This document shows, piece by piece, positions 1-11,398 of a stretch of DNA of 64,000 nt. The first letter of the stretch is position 1. Each line of letters opens with the position of its first letter. Under the pieces are notes generated by a model. That model searched no databases. It was not told where the DNA came from and saw only the letters and a program-made list of their open reading frames with translations. The position numbers and the translations under genes are program-made. This stretch comes from Blepharisma stoltei (taxonomy: Eukaryota > Ciliophora > Heterotrichea > Heterotrichida > Blepharismidae): positions 248,001 through 312,000 of the forward strand of contig CAJZBQ010000028.1 in the NCBI GenBank assembly GCA_914767885.1, read 5' to 3'.

Positions 1-3000
1 TAGGAAATCGAGATAGCCCTACTTCTTCTAATGCCCTATAAATTTCTATTTCACTTTTTGCACCTGTAGGGTCTAAGTTACTTTGAAGAGTCCCAGAAAA
101 CACAAGCGGATCTTGAGGAACTAGGGTTAGTGCTGATCGTAATTTTTTTAGGCCAATTTGAGCAATATTGACCCCATCTATTAATATTGAGCCAGAAGTC
201 AGCTCAACAAGTCTTAGAAGACATAAAAATATAGAGGATTTGCCACTTCCAGTTCTTCCAACTAAGCCAATTCTATGTCCTGCATCTATGCAAAATGAAG
301 TTTTTTTGAGAACTATAGGTGTGTTTTGGCGGTATTTCATTTGGACATCTCGAAATTCTATTGTCGGTCTTACCGGCCACTCTTTGATTTTTTCATCTAT
401 TGGCTTTATATAGGCATTCTCTTTGGGCAGATTCATATATTCTGTAGCTCTTTCTACAGAAATTGAGTTATTTGGCTCGACAAATTTATACGAAACTGTC
501 AGAAGTCGACTTAAAGAACCTGATCTAAGTAGTGTTAAGACAAACCTTTTAAAGTCTATTATGCGAATAATATAAGAGTAGCGATAATCAATGTTTTTGA
601 CATAAATTAAATAGTAATTTTTTATTTTTTGCAGTCTGTTAAGAACAAAAATAGGGAAGTCGGTTATAAGAAATAGAGTGAAGTCGTTTAAATAGTAATT
701 GATCGAGTCGAACAAAAGAAATCGTTTGAAGTCGTCTTTGTGAAATATAATCAAGTCGAGTAGTGCAAACATAAGAAAAACATGATAAATGCCTTCAAGT
801 CTGGATTGTGAAATCTATAGAGGTCGACTATAAGAAATATCATAAAGTCGATTATAAGAAATAAATTCATTCTCTCGACTTGACAGCTTTCATCATCTGA
901 TAGTGAAGAAAAACGATAAACCCTTTGAAGTCTAGGCTAAAATCTAAGTCGTTTTTATGAAACCGTTAGAAGTCAGGTTAACGAAACTCAAGAAGTAGGT
1001 TATAAACAAAAGCAGTCAAGTCGATTAATTTTTACCATTATGATAAAAATAGGCAAGTCGGTTATAGCAAATTTTAATATTACGAGTAATACTAATCTTA
1101 AATAATAAAACTTTAAACATTTTTAAAATAAATTATTAGAAACTATTAAAATTAAGTATTTCTATCAAAAGATCAATTCTTTCAGGAACAGACCTATGCT
1201 TCAAAAGCCAGTAGAAATATAGAGCATAATCTTCAAGTTCCTTATCATTTCTTGGGTGGAATCCGTTTTTATAAGCTCTGAGCCTCTTCATTCTGCTTCA
1301 TTATCTCGATATTATTGGTTGTGAACCTTCCGTGCCAAAGTCTCTATTATGGTAGACAATTGAATGCAGATATCCAATTGTTGGCAGTTGATTGTAGGCT
1401 GCTCAGCCATCACTAAAAAATTTATTTGGATTTGCTGGATCATTACAAACTGAATTTATAATATATCCTTCTAAATTTTCCCAGCTTTCTATCATTTCCA
1501 ACATAATATACTTTGAAATCTTCAGTTCCTCTGTCATAGAGACCAAATAACCATTTAGTATCGCCATCTATTGTTGCCCAAATGAGTTTTCGTCGACTTC
1601 AACCGTTGGATGACCTTCGCCAGCTTCATTCTCTATGCCAAGTTGAGTATCTGTCAAATATTCTTCTGCTACTTTTTCTTTAATCAAAGCTCTTATTTTC
1701 TTGAAGAGCTTTATTACTGACTCTCTTGGAATCTCTGAGTTTTCAACTATAGTAATAAGAGGATGCTCTCTAACGAAACAACGAAAAATCAACAGCACGA
1801 TTTGCCTTATTTGTAGCCTGGATTTGTAAAATATAGAGCTTCTTCTGACAGATAAGCTTATGTTGCAATTTAAAACAACGGAGAAAAGGACTTTCATTGC
1901 GCAAATACATAACACAATTTCCATGGCATAAGTCACATATGTTTGGCTTGAGGATTCCAACTTCTTGGCACCAGGCGATTGCACTTTCTTCTGATCTTAA
2001 AATTTCTTGGAAGTGTCCATAGATGGGATGCATAAACGTTCAGCCATTATTATTATTACTTAATAAGAGAATTTAATAAGCCCCTTAAATAATAATTAGA
2101 AATTATAATTACGTTAAATTACTTCAGCCTTCTAGGAGGCTGTCCTAATCCTTAAATAGGATTAATTATTTAATAAAAGTATCATAAAGCAATTATTTTA
2201 AAAAACATTTATATATTAAAATTTGCTATAACCGACTTGCCTATTTTTATCATAATGGTAAAAATTAATCGACTTGACTGCTTTTGTTTATAACCTACTT
2301 CTTGAGTTTCGTTAACCTGACTTCTAACGGTTTCATAAAAACGACTTAGATTTTAGCCTAGACTTCAAAGGGTTTATCGTTTTTCTTCACTATCAGATGA
2401 TGAAAGCTGTCAAGTCGAGAGAATGAATTTATTTCTTATAATCGACTTTATGATATTTCTTATAGTCGACCTCTATAGATTTCACAATCCAGACTTGAAG
2501 GCATTTATCATGTTTTTCTTATGTTTGCACTACTCGACTTGATTATATTTCACAAAGACGACTTCAAACGATTTCTTTTGTTCGACTCGATCAATTACTA
2601 TTTAAACGACTTCATTCTATTTCTTATAACCGACTTCCCTATTTTTGTTCTTAACAGACTGCAAAAAATAAAAAAATTACTATTTAATTTATGTCAAAAA
2701 AATTGATTATCGCTACTCTTATATTATTCGCATAATAGACTTTAAAAGGTTTGTCTTAACACTACTTAGATCAGGTTCTTTAAGTCGACTTCTGACAGTT
2801 TCGTATAAATTTGTCGAACCAAGTTTTTGAGTTATTTTCAGTGTCTGCTAAGACTTGAACTAAATAAGTCACCCCGCCTGGGAGAGAAAGAGCATATGTT
2901 AATACCAATCCTACAATTCCAGGTGAAATATTGGTTCTGAAAATAATTATAAGTAAAGTTACTGTGCAAGTTATAAATGCGCTTAGAAATCCTAAATTAG

Positions 3001-6000
3001 TCTGTAGCCAACACCTGCAAGCTCCAAGCGAATATTGAACTCTTGTGCTGTTATCTAACAATTGGTAATTCTTTTGCTGAAAATTTTGTTTTCTGTTAAA
3101 AGTTCTTATGATTTTAACACCTGAACTAGTTTCTTTGAAATGATTTAGCACAGGAGATATAGAAGTTGCCTCAAGCCTGACTAAATCAGTCGCAACATTT
3201 AAAAACTTGTTTTTTATTTGGTTCGCAAAATAAAGCAAAGGAGGTATAATTAAAATAGTCATGGGAAAATAAATGAGAGTCAGTATAACTTTTGATAATT
3301 GTAAACATGTTTCTGTAGCAACAGTACAAATAAGTCGGGAAATACTTTCATCAATTGTATTTAAATCTTTACTAATCCTATTGAGGATTCTTCCTAGAGG
3401 GGTTACATCATAAAAAAGATTAACTGGCGCTCTTGAAAAAGAATTGATTATCGCTTTGTGTATATTCTTAGAAGCTCTTATGCCTTGTATTACTAGCAAA
3501 AAGAGAGTTCTAATGTAAATAAATAAGCTACCACCAAATCTCAGCCCTAGAAATAAAAATAGATAAGTATGGTCAATATCATCAGGATGCATTGCTCATT
3601 CTTTTAGCATAACATCTCCTAAAACCCTTGTGGATGCTCACAGCACAATGCACACACTTGCCAAACCTAGCATAGAATATCCACCTGAATATTTTAAATA
3701 GTCATTATAAACCGCTAAATTCACTCTTCCCATTTCTCTTTCTTCTTCTGCTACCAATTTATTTTGAGCATTAGCAATATCTTCTAATTTCGATTCATAA
3801 TTCTGTGCAACATAATCAAATCAAATTGGTCTATTTGCTTACTCCCCCCCCTCCGTGAGTGAACAAAACCATTAGAAAAATCGCTATTTTTTGCCCAAAA
3901 ACCCACCCTCCTTGAGTAAACAAAAATTTTTTTAATACAAAAATTTTTTATGGAAATAATTTTTGATATATAAATGATAATTAGTATAATGAAATCTAGA
4001 GCTAATTCTATTTAATTTTAAACGAATTGCTCTTTAAAACATAAAATTTTATAAATTAAATTAATATTTGCTTTCCAATTTTTGCGAATTAGGATTTTTT
4101 TAAATTTCGAAAAAAATATTTATTATAAAATTTATATATAAATTTGTTTTAAAAAAAAAAATTAACCCCCCTCCGTGAGTGAACAAAAATTTTTTGTTCA
4201 CTCACGGAGGGGGGGGAGTTAGCGTCTACTACTAGGTCGCCCCGCTGCTATGGCTAAAACTATACTGGAGTGTTTGCGCCATTTCCCTTTAGCCTTCCAA
4301 AGCGTGACCACCTAGCCTTAGGTAAAATAAGGGCACCAGTATTGAAATTTGGGCTTTTCATGACTCCTCTTTGGGCTTAAAAGTCTACTTGAATTAGTCA
4401 GGCACTCCTCTAAAGCTCACAGTCATTATAAAAATATACAAGGGAAAATCTTGGCTGGGAGACCTGAAAATTCGACAATCGTCATATTTTTATTATCCCA
4501 TACACATAATCAGTTATTATCAACTTCTCTGGGGTAGTTATTTCTTTGATTGTTCCATTCTCCAGTATAACTACACGATCAACTTTATTAAGAATATCTA
4601 AACGATGGGTTGCTAAAACTTTGGTTTTCTTCGAGAGTATTCCTAATAAGCATTCATCTATGATATGACTAGCTACATCTGTATCTACAGAACTTAAAGG
4701 GTCATCTAATAAATAAACATCTTTATCAGCATAAACAGCCCTGGCAAGGCAAATCCTAGCTTTTTGCCCACCACTGAGATTTATACCTTTTCCACCAATT
4801 TCAGTTAGATCTTTATCTGGAAGAGAATTTATATCTTGGACTAAGGCGCAAGCTTCAATTACAATTTTATACCATTCTTCTTTATAAGGCAGCCCAAATA
4901 AAATATTATTTCTAATTGACTCGTTCTGAAGCCAAGAATCTAATGAAGACACAAATGCGAGGCTTTTAAAAGTTGTAGCAGAACCAGATGAGAGCGACAT
5001 TTCACTCTTATCTTATCTTATAGAATTTATAACGTTTAACGTCCACTACGGGGTGACAACCCCAGGTACTATCACTCGCCTTGCGTCGCATCGGGCCCAC
5101 AGGTCGCTGGGGATGGCCTGCTTCGATCACCAGGGTGCTTCTCGGGAAAGTGTTCCGGCTTCGACGGCTCATGGATGAGCTACTTGCTTGATACATGGGT
5201 TGCTTTTCCGAAAAACCCAAAAAATGGATTTTTCTGGTCGGCTATCGGCAAAAAGGAAAAACACGTAGCCTGGGACGTAACGCCCAGTTTCACGCTAGGG
5301 AGTTGCCCGATTGGTCCTAACGGACTCTGCTGAGCTTCCCCTTTCCAACTCCGTGCCCTCCTTCCCCACGAGAAAAATCCACCCCTGAGAATAGACTAGG
5401 ACTAGGCTCTGAACACCACCAGAATTGCTTACCTAGTATTGCCGTCCATCTCTAGAATGGTAAAACCTTGCGGATATAATTAAATATGAGTCGAGGCTGC
5501 ATGTCCGGGAGGCCATGCCCAGACGAAGACGCCATATTTAATTGCGACATTTCATTCATTAAGCTATTTAGAAGTGCAGATTTCCCGCATCCTACAGGTC
5601 CAGTTATTGCAATAAATTCTTTTTTATTTATTTGCAAGCTAATATTTTTCAAAATTTTTGTATCACCAATTGAAAACGAACAGTTGTTTAGAGTTGCTGA
5701 ATCTGAGTAAGCCAATTCTTTTATATCAGGCTCGTCAAGGAAAGTTTGCATTCTTTTGATACTTACAAAGCAGATAAGTAAATCTGAAACGAAATATGGA
5801 AGCCATTGAAGGGAATCTTGAAGTATGTTAAGGGTTATTAAAGTTACGAAAGCTTCTCCTGCAGTTATGGTTTTTCCCATAATAAAAGTGTAATAAAGAA
5901 AGACAGAGCCAGATGTCAAACTTGGTATAGAAAAATAAAAGAAATCAACTGTAGATGATAGTATATGCTGCTATATTATTTTTTGCTATAAAATTATATT

Positions 6001-7185
6001 TTTATTTTAAAATAATAATTTTTACAATCATTTAATTAATTTATTAGATAATATTTTAAAAACCTCAAAAACGAGAGCTCGCTATTTCTAATTTTCTTTA
6101 TTGCTCCTTTGAAATAATTTTCTCAGCAATACGCCTTAATCATTTTGATATTACTTAGCATCTGTGTAGATGCCTCTATTCTTTTATCTCTTATTGTCAT
6201 CAAATTTTCAGAATATTTTTTTATTTTCAAAGCTACTATATAGTTCAACGAAATACACAAAAATAAAGTGACAATGGCTGCATAGACAGCATCCCCAACT
6301 TGATTTGAAACCAGAATTATTGCATAAGTAGCATTTAATGGGCACAGTAGTATTATGCTGATTTTTGGGATATACCGTGAGAACGGTTTTAGATCGACCT
6401 GAGAAACCCCCTCCCCTCCCCCATCCCTTGACGATTTCAGCATTATTGAAATCTACAAATTGAATTTGACTTGTCAAATCCTTAGTGAGGAAATTGTCAT
6501 TTTGAATTAACAATTTCGTTCATACTGAAACCGTCAGGGAGGAGGGGAGGGGGAGTTTCAGATCGAGCCATACCTGTTCTGAAGGTATACAATCATAAAT
6601 TTTCCTAATATCAACCTGCAGAAGATTTATTCCAAGCCCTTCAGATATTGATGACACTTTAAGAATTTTGTTATAAACTACGCTGGATATTGCATTTTTA
6701 ACTCTTAATTCTAATAATTTGCAGTGCCAATGAAATTGTCCAATTAAAATTTGTGTTAAAAGGACAATTGTAGTAAAACAAAGCGACAATAAGACCCCAT
6801 ATAAAAGAGATTCTGCCCCTGATTCTATATATGATATAAAAAGTTTGATAAAAATAGGATATCCGAACTCAAACGACGTAATTGACAGATAAAGCAAAAT
6901 TGTCTTAAATATTAGTCCTTTATGTGCAATAAAAATTGCCTTAGAAAGCTTGTATTTTTCTAAGGTTTTCGTCAGATTTTCTTTGATTGCAGATTCTTCA
7001 TCTGGAAGTGGCAAAGTATCTTCAATATTTATGACAGATTTTGACCCTAAAGCAAGAATAGGCTTTATTCATAAAAAAAAGATCTTTGATATGACACTCT
7101 TTTCATTTGTTGATAAAGAAAAATACGGCAGACTTGAAGACGAACTATTTTCACTTTTTGTGCTGAGATCCTGAAGTTCCATCAT
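1..7185 (-). CDS. ABCC/MRP-type ABC transporter (3' end beyond window)
   Basis: ATP-driven membrane exporter of the ABCC class. Reading from the ATG at 7185: an N-terminal linker with FLW(TGA)IKP typical of ABCC proteins, the first transmembrane domain (about 7010-5750), the first nucleotide-binding domain (Walker A GPVGCGKS, signature LSGGQ, Walker B DVYLLDDP), the second transmembrane domain (about 3760-2840), and the second nucleotide-binding domain (Walker A GRTGSGKS near 270, Q-loop VPQDPLVFSG), cut by the window edge. Five insertions break it: 6392-6572, 5961-6058, R2 (5005-5554), R1 with a nested MITE (3819-4512) and a Merlin-like transposon (471-2834). Subtracting them gives one continuous frame to base 1. 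TGA codons encode Trp. The substrate cannot be inferred. Confidence 0.9.
471..2834 (-). mobile_element. Merlin/ISXO2-like DNA transposon, long inverted repeats
   Basis: The 2.36 kb insertion lies in the linker between the second transmembrane and nucleotide-binding domains of the ABCC gene. Nearly identical inverted repeats of about 600 bp (about 474-1080 and 2217-2820) begin GGYTCGACAAATTTATACG. Between them a decayed minus-strand transposase (about 2033-1150) keeps a Cys-rich N-terminus and IS1595/ISXO2-like catalytic motifs VEVDE, FSDGW and TNNIE, but has frameshifts and a stop. An 11 bp direct repeat, TTGAGTTATTT, flanks it (463-473 and 2827-2837) and contains the TA at which excision restores the gene. 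Family assignment rests on motif recognition. Confidence 0.8.
1150..2033 (-). pseudogene. decayed Merlin/IS1595-like transposase
   Basis: Begins MHPIYGHFQE with a putative zinc-binding region (CDLC, then a downstream Cys pair). One extra base near 1860 shifts the frame. The second frame carries the helical linker and VEVDE, ending at a stop near 1570. Further frames carry TIDGDTKWLFG, FSDGW(TGA)AAYNQ, NNIE and a C-terminal helical tail. The order of motifs matches ISXO2/IS1595 (Merlin) transposases. The reading frame is broken at least twice, so this copy is probably inactive. Confidence 0.75.
3819..4512 (+). mobile_element. R1: SINE-like insertion with nested MITE-A
   Basis: Bracketed by ACATAATCA (3810-3818 and 4504-4512). 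Removing the element and one repeat joins the first nucleotide-binding domain of the ABCC gene to the following linker in frame. The 5' part carries TTAGCGTCTAC, interrupted by MITE-A copy A1. The 3' end is CGTCATATTTTTATT, like other R elements. Without the MITE it is about 314 bp. Confidence 0.75.
3842..4221 (+). mobile_element. MITE-A copy A1 (inside R1)
   Basis: 380 bp copy flanked by TTA. The left end has two direct copies of the CTCCGTGAGTGAACAAAA-type motif and the right end is a hairpin of the same motif. It lies inside retroposon R1, so it is younger than R1. Confidence 0.9.
5005..5554 (+). mobile_element. R2: full-length-looking SINE-like insertion
   Basis: 550 bp, GC-richer than its surroundings, flanked by GCGACATTTCA (4994-5004 and 5544-5554). 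5' end TTTAACGTCCACTACGGGG, 3' end CGCCATATTTAATT. It splits the first nucleotide-binding domain of the ABCC gene just after Walker A. Removing it with one repeat restores NEM|SLSSG in frame. The repeat contains no TA. R9 is its closest relative in the window. Confidence 0.85.
5961..6058. other. short TA-flanked IES in ABCC gene
   Basis: 98 bp AT-rich segment between TA dinucleotides, containing stops in the gene frame. Its removal joins the exporter helices in frame. Adjacent alternative TA pairs are possible, so the boundary is good to a few bases. Confidence 0.7.
6392..6572. other. TA-flanked IES with CT-rich inverted ends, ABCC gene
   Basis: 181 bp with imperfect inverted ends built on GATCTGAAACTCCCCCTCCCC and its complement near 6396-6425 and 6535-6570. 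Excision at TA restores the frame. It may be a small decayed MITE. Confidence 0.7.
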
Positions 7186-7223
7186 TTATTAAAATAAATA
7201 AAATATCTAAATGAATCTGTTAG

Positions 7224-8431
7224 TTAGACGTCCATTATTCTTGCTAGTTTTTGGAGCCTATTCAAGATGTAATCCCCGCTCTTCACGATGGACCCATATA
7301 CAGCAGATCTCGAGTCAGGCCTGTTTGATTCAATCACTCCATTAACTCTGTCAATCTTGCAAGGCAAACGTCCTGATGAAATAAACTCACAAAGCTCTTT
7401 ATCAAGAAAATCAATGCTGACTCCAAAGCTTTTTGCCATGCTTTCTAGCGTTACGCTTCTGTAGCTTTCTAAAAATTGAGAATAAGCCACAACTCTCATT
7501 TCTCTTGCCCAATATCTTTTATGCTGGCTTATATAGTTATCATTAGCCACCAAATCAATTATACTTTTATATAAAAGTTAAATATAATGATTTTAGAATA
7601 TATATAAAAAATATTTTGTTATTCAATTGAAAAAAGAGTCTCGTCAACAAAACTCTTGATAAATTGCTTATAATTGCATTTATACAGGGAGTCTAAAAAT
7701 TGCTGAATAGTTGGCATCTCACGAATCACAGACAAGATTTCAGGAGCGTGGATTACCTTAGTTCTAATAGTTGCACGGTCAAGAGAAACCAAGGACATCA
7801 AGATTGTATATTGAATGAAATCTTGGAAAGAAATCAGCTCAGTTGATGTAAATGTTGCCAAAATGTCCAAGAAATTGTGAGCGGCTTGTTTAAAATTTCT
7901 GATCATCATGAAATAGACAGCTTCGTAAGCCTTAAACCTGTTTTTTCTTTCCCAATCTCCTCCTTCTTCAAATAATGCGGTGGCTTGTTCTATTTCTTTC
8001 TTCAGCATGTCAAGATTTTTTGTTTTGAAGCCAATGAGCGCGATCTTGAGTGTAATATCGATTTTTATGTCTGATGCGCCGGCTTTATCATACGCTATGA
8101 GATAGATATTGATCGCTCTATCAAAATTCCCTTCAGCTTGGAAATATACTAAATTTATGAATTTAATAAAAATCAATCAGGATAATGCTTGTTTTTGTTA
8201 AGATTTCATCTACTGGTGCAAGAAAAATATAGTAAATTAATAATTTATTGAATAGTCCCCAATTTCAATCAAAGTATCTCTGATATCAATATCAGAAAAA
8301 TTTTGTTCAGCTTCTGAAAGACGTGTATAGAGTGCTGAAAGAGCTGAAGGCAAATCCCCTTTCTCGACTTCAGCTTTACGTAGTTCTTCCTCCTGAGTAG
8401 GGTTGGCTTGAATAGATCTTATCTTACTCAT
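7224..8431 (-). CDS. PSMD6: 26S proteasome lid subunit Rpn7/PSMD6
   Basis: Non-ATPase subunit of the proteasome lid. After removing two IESs (8149-8247, and probably 7572-7621) the product is about 352 residues, slightly shorter than the roughly 390 of animal PSMD6. Recognisable blocks: EIGDYS near the N-terminus, TPR-like helices with EEGGDWERKNR, then a C-terminal PCI domain with AYSQFLESYRS, DFLDKEL and ISSGRLPCKID, ending in NRPDSR and a final helix. Family identity is clear from these motifs. The 5' boundary is the ATG of MSKIRSIQ. Confidence 0.92.
7572..7621. other. probable short IES in PSMD6
   Basis: An AT-rich gap of about 50 bp with an in-frame TAA between two conserved blocks. Removal between TA at 7570 and 7620 keeps the frame but leaves a slightly longer loop than in homologues, so the boundaries are uncertain. 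Confidence 0.45.
8149..8247. other. short TA-flanked IES in PSMD6
   Basis: 99 bp, AT-rich, with stops in frame. Excision at TA joins GDYSI to YFQAEGNFDRA in frame. Confidence 0.75.
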
Positions 8432-8602
8432 AATATGGATTATAATCAGAGGAAATGCACAATTTCATATGATAATTGCTATAAAGAGAAGGCGATATTG
8501 CCATCAGTTTTTGTTTTTAATATCTAGAGAGTCATAGCAGGATTTTTAACAGGCTGAGTTTTTTAAACTTCTAAATGCAGTAATAATTTAATATGATACT
8601 CA

Positions 8603-8992
8603 CCCCCCCCCCCCCTCCGTGAGCGAACAAAACCATTAGAAAAATCGCCATTTTTTGACCAAAAACCCACCCTCCGTGAGTGAACAAAATTTTTTTTTTA
8701 ATAGAAAAAATTTTAATGGAAAAAAATTTTGATATATAAGTGATAATTAGTATAATGAAATCTAGAGCTAATTCTGTTTAATTTTAAACAAATTGCGTTT
8801 TAAAACATAAATTTTGCAAATTAAATTAATATTTGCTTCCCAATTTTTGCAAATTAGGATTTTTTTAAATTTCGAAAAAAATATTTTTTATAAAATTTAT
8901 ATATAAATTTTTTTAAAAAAAAAAAAATAACCCCCCTCCGTGAGCGAACAAAATTTTTTTTGTTCGCTCACGGAGGGGGGGGGGGGGAGTCA
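8603..8992 (+). mobile_element. MITE-A copy A2 (intergenic)
   Basis: 390 bp full-length copy between PSMD6 and the epimerase gene. Left double motif, right hairpin. Flanking repeat appears to be TCA rather than TTA/TAA. Confidence 0.9.
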
Positions 8993-9049
8993 GAAGAAAG
9001 ATCATAAAGTATATCAAGAAATTCTTACAGAAAAACTTATAATTTAATT

Positions 9050-9964
9050 ATGCATAAATTTGCATTGATTTCAGAAGATGGAAAATTTGTGGTTTTGGCT
9101 TATCACTCTTATTTAGCAAAAATCTCTGTAGAGTTTGGCGCAGCTTTGGAGTTCTTATCATTTAATGGGCAAGCTATTGTTGATTTTATCGCGGACTCTC
9201 AAGAGTTGGTGAATAATTATAGGAATTATTACAGTGGAGCAATTTTAGCCCCTTTTGCTGGGAGAATCCCAAATGGGACTTTTACTTTTCAAGGGAACAC
9301 TTATTCGTTTCCTCTAAATAATGGAGAAAACGCTATTCATGGCTATGTTGCTGATAAGCCATTTGAAGTAAAAAGTATCGGCACAACTGAAACTAGCTCA
9401 CATGCGACACTTGAATGCAAAATAGAGCCTATTAATGGGTTCCCATTTACGTATAGATGTCAAGCTTCCTATGAAGTAAATGAATTAGGTCTCCATATGG
9501 AAGTTAAAATAATTAATGAAAGCGAAAACCCGATGCCTTGCTTTTTAGGCTTCCATCCATATTTTTGCCACTCAGAAAAAATTAATACATGTGTGCTTGA
9601 TTTTTGGCCAAGTGAAAAATATGTAATGGTAAATGTGATACCTACAGGCGAAAAGATTCCTTATCATCACCAAAAAGGTGAAATTGGAAATGAACAATAT
9701 GATGATTGTTTTATTGTAGAAAAACAAGAAGAAAATTTGACAGCGGTATTGGCAAATCCAGTAACGAATTTGGAGACGTATATTTATGCTTCTCCTTCAA
9801 TGAGCCATTTGCAGATTTATACTCCACCTCATCGAGCTTCAATTGCTATTGAGCCACAGATGGCTCCTGCAAATGCTTTTAATTTATATCCGGATGCTTA
9901 TTCGATTTTACCTGGGCAAGAGATGAGCTTTTGGTGTAAAATCAAAGCGAAGGTAACTAATTAA
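9050..9964 (+). CDS. aldose 1-epimerase-like (galactose mutarotase family) protein
   Basis: Uninterrupted 304-residue protein. Mutarotase-family motifs are visible: AGRIPNG, NGENAIHGY (the IHG block), GFHPYF with the family His, and the C-terminal IAIEPQMAPANAFN block. The length fits soluble aldose 1-epimerases and glucose-6-phosphate 1-epimerases; no signal peptide is seen. It would interconvert alpha and beta anomers of a hexose or hexose phosphate. The substrate is not fixed by sequence. It is one of the few larger genes here without an insertion. Confidence 0.85.
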   Translation: MHKFALISEDGKFVVLAYHSYLAKISVEFGAALEFLSFNGQAIVDFIADSQELVNNYRNYYSGAILAPFAGRIPNGTFTFQGNTYSFPLNNGENAIHGYVADKPFEVKSIGTTETSSHATLECKIEPINGFPFTYRCQASYEVNELGLHMEVKIINESENPMPCFLGFHPYFCHSEKINTCVLDFWPSEKYVMVNVIPTGEKIPYHHQKGEIGNEQYDDCFIVEKQEENLTAVLANPVTNLETYIYASPSMSHLQIYTPPHRASIAIEPQMAPANAFNLYPDAYSILPGQEMSFWCKIKAKVTN

Positions 9965-10151
9965 TTAAATTAGCAACAGATTCAGTTAAGATAATTTATT
10001 AAAATGGAGATATCTATTATGTAATTAAGGTTTTTGAAATTCGAAATATTTTTTAAATGCCTAAAACTATAGATGCAGTACTCTAAATAAGTAAAATATA
10101 TAAAAATTAATGGAATTTAAGATAAGGCTTACTCGAACTATACCGTAAAAA

Positions 10152-11276
10152 TTACTTAAAATTGAGAAAACAAAATAAAATCCTGGATTGAAGAAATTTT
10201 CATATCGTTAAAAATGAAGTCTTAACTAGAAAGTTAGAAAAAATGTGATCTTTATAGATTTTTGATAAACCTCTGGAATCATTTATGATTCTATAAGGCT
10301 CAGGGCTTACAATGCTTGAATTAGTTGATTTTCCAACACTTGATTTTAATTGGGGTTGAGGAGTCAATATTGGCAATGATTGCAACTCTTCTCCAACTAA
10401 AGTCAAAAATGTATTTTCATTGCTCCCCTCATTATTTACTGCTATCATCTTTTTGCTATTTAAATCATTTTGTATTTGCTTTAATGTATTTTTCAACTCC
10501 TTTATTTTAATTTTTTTCAATTTCACTTCTTTTTCTTTTTCACTTAATTTATTTTTCAAAATTTCGTCTTCACTTTTAAGATTTTGCAGCCTCGCTTCTT
10601 CTTCCATTATTACTCTCTTATTTTTCATTTCATCTTGCATTATTGCTTTATTTACAATTTTTTGTTTTTTATTCAGCTCATCCAAAGCATTTTCTTCAAC
10701 TTTTATTATTTTTTCTTCTTTATTTCCGATATCAAATTCTTTTATTTTTTCATTTAAATTTACCCATTTCTCATGGAGTTCTTTTCATCTATGCTGATCC
10801 TCTATAGCTTTATTTCGAATTTCTCTATATTCGATTTTATTCGCTTTTATTTCTTCTTTAACATTTTTTGTATGAAGGGCTAATGCTTCAGGAATCGCAA
10901 GCTCTTCTAGCCTTTCTTTTTGTTTCTTTTTGAGTTCTTTAAGTAGCTCCGTTTCGTCATCAGAAATTTTAAGCTGATTTTTTAAATACTTGATTTCATT
11001 TTCAAGGTTAGGAATTTCAGCAGAATAATTTGCTGAGATTTCTGTCCTTAGAACTGAAGCTGATCTTTTTAAATGGTTTATTTTGCTGGAAATTGATGTG
11101 AGCTGAGTATCCTTTATATCTGTTTTTATGACTTTGCGCTCAGATTCTTTAAGAATTAATGAAGCTTTGTGAAGTGTGGATTTGGCCTCGCTGAGCTCTT
11201 TTTTAAGGTGTTCATTAAGTTCTTTGTATTTTTTGATTGCAGTAGCTAAGTCTACTTGTTGTGAAACTTCTTCCAT
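10152..11276 (-). CDS. coiled-coil protein
   Basis: 374 residues when the two TGA codons are read as Trp, the first after EDQHR and the second near the C-terminus. The start is the ATG of MEEVSQQVDLATAIKKYKEL. Nearly the whole protein is charged heptad coiled coil rich in Lys and Glu, with a Ser/Pro-containing tail. No enzyme motif is seen. Such proteins are common in ciliate cytoskeletal and ciliary structures, but no family is recognised. Confidence 0.8.
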
Positions 11277-11398
11277 TTGTGAAAAGATATTCAAAAGTAA
11301 AATTATAAACAATAAAATTAATAGGAAACTGTTTCAGTATTTATAAATAATTATTTATTAAGCATATTTTAATATTTTTCGGATTATTTATACACATA

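Noticed and set aside
5008-5220. ORFs inside R elements (also 13009-13230, 14163-14444, 47291-47791, 56765-56968, 63463-63675)
   Set aside because: Frames differ between related R copies and lack conserved protein motifs; high GC simply lengthens random ORFs.
7572-7621. 15-nt intron in PSMD6 to explain the gap
   Set aside because: No GT..AG pair of 15-16 nt restores the frame; a short IES fits better, though weakly.
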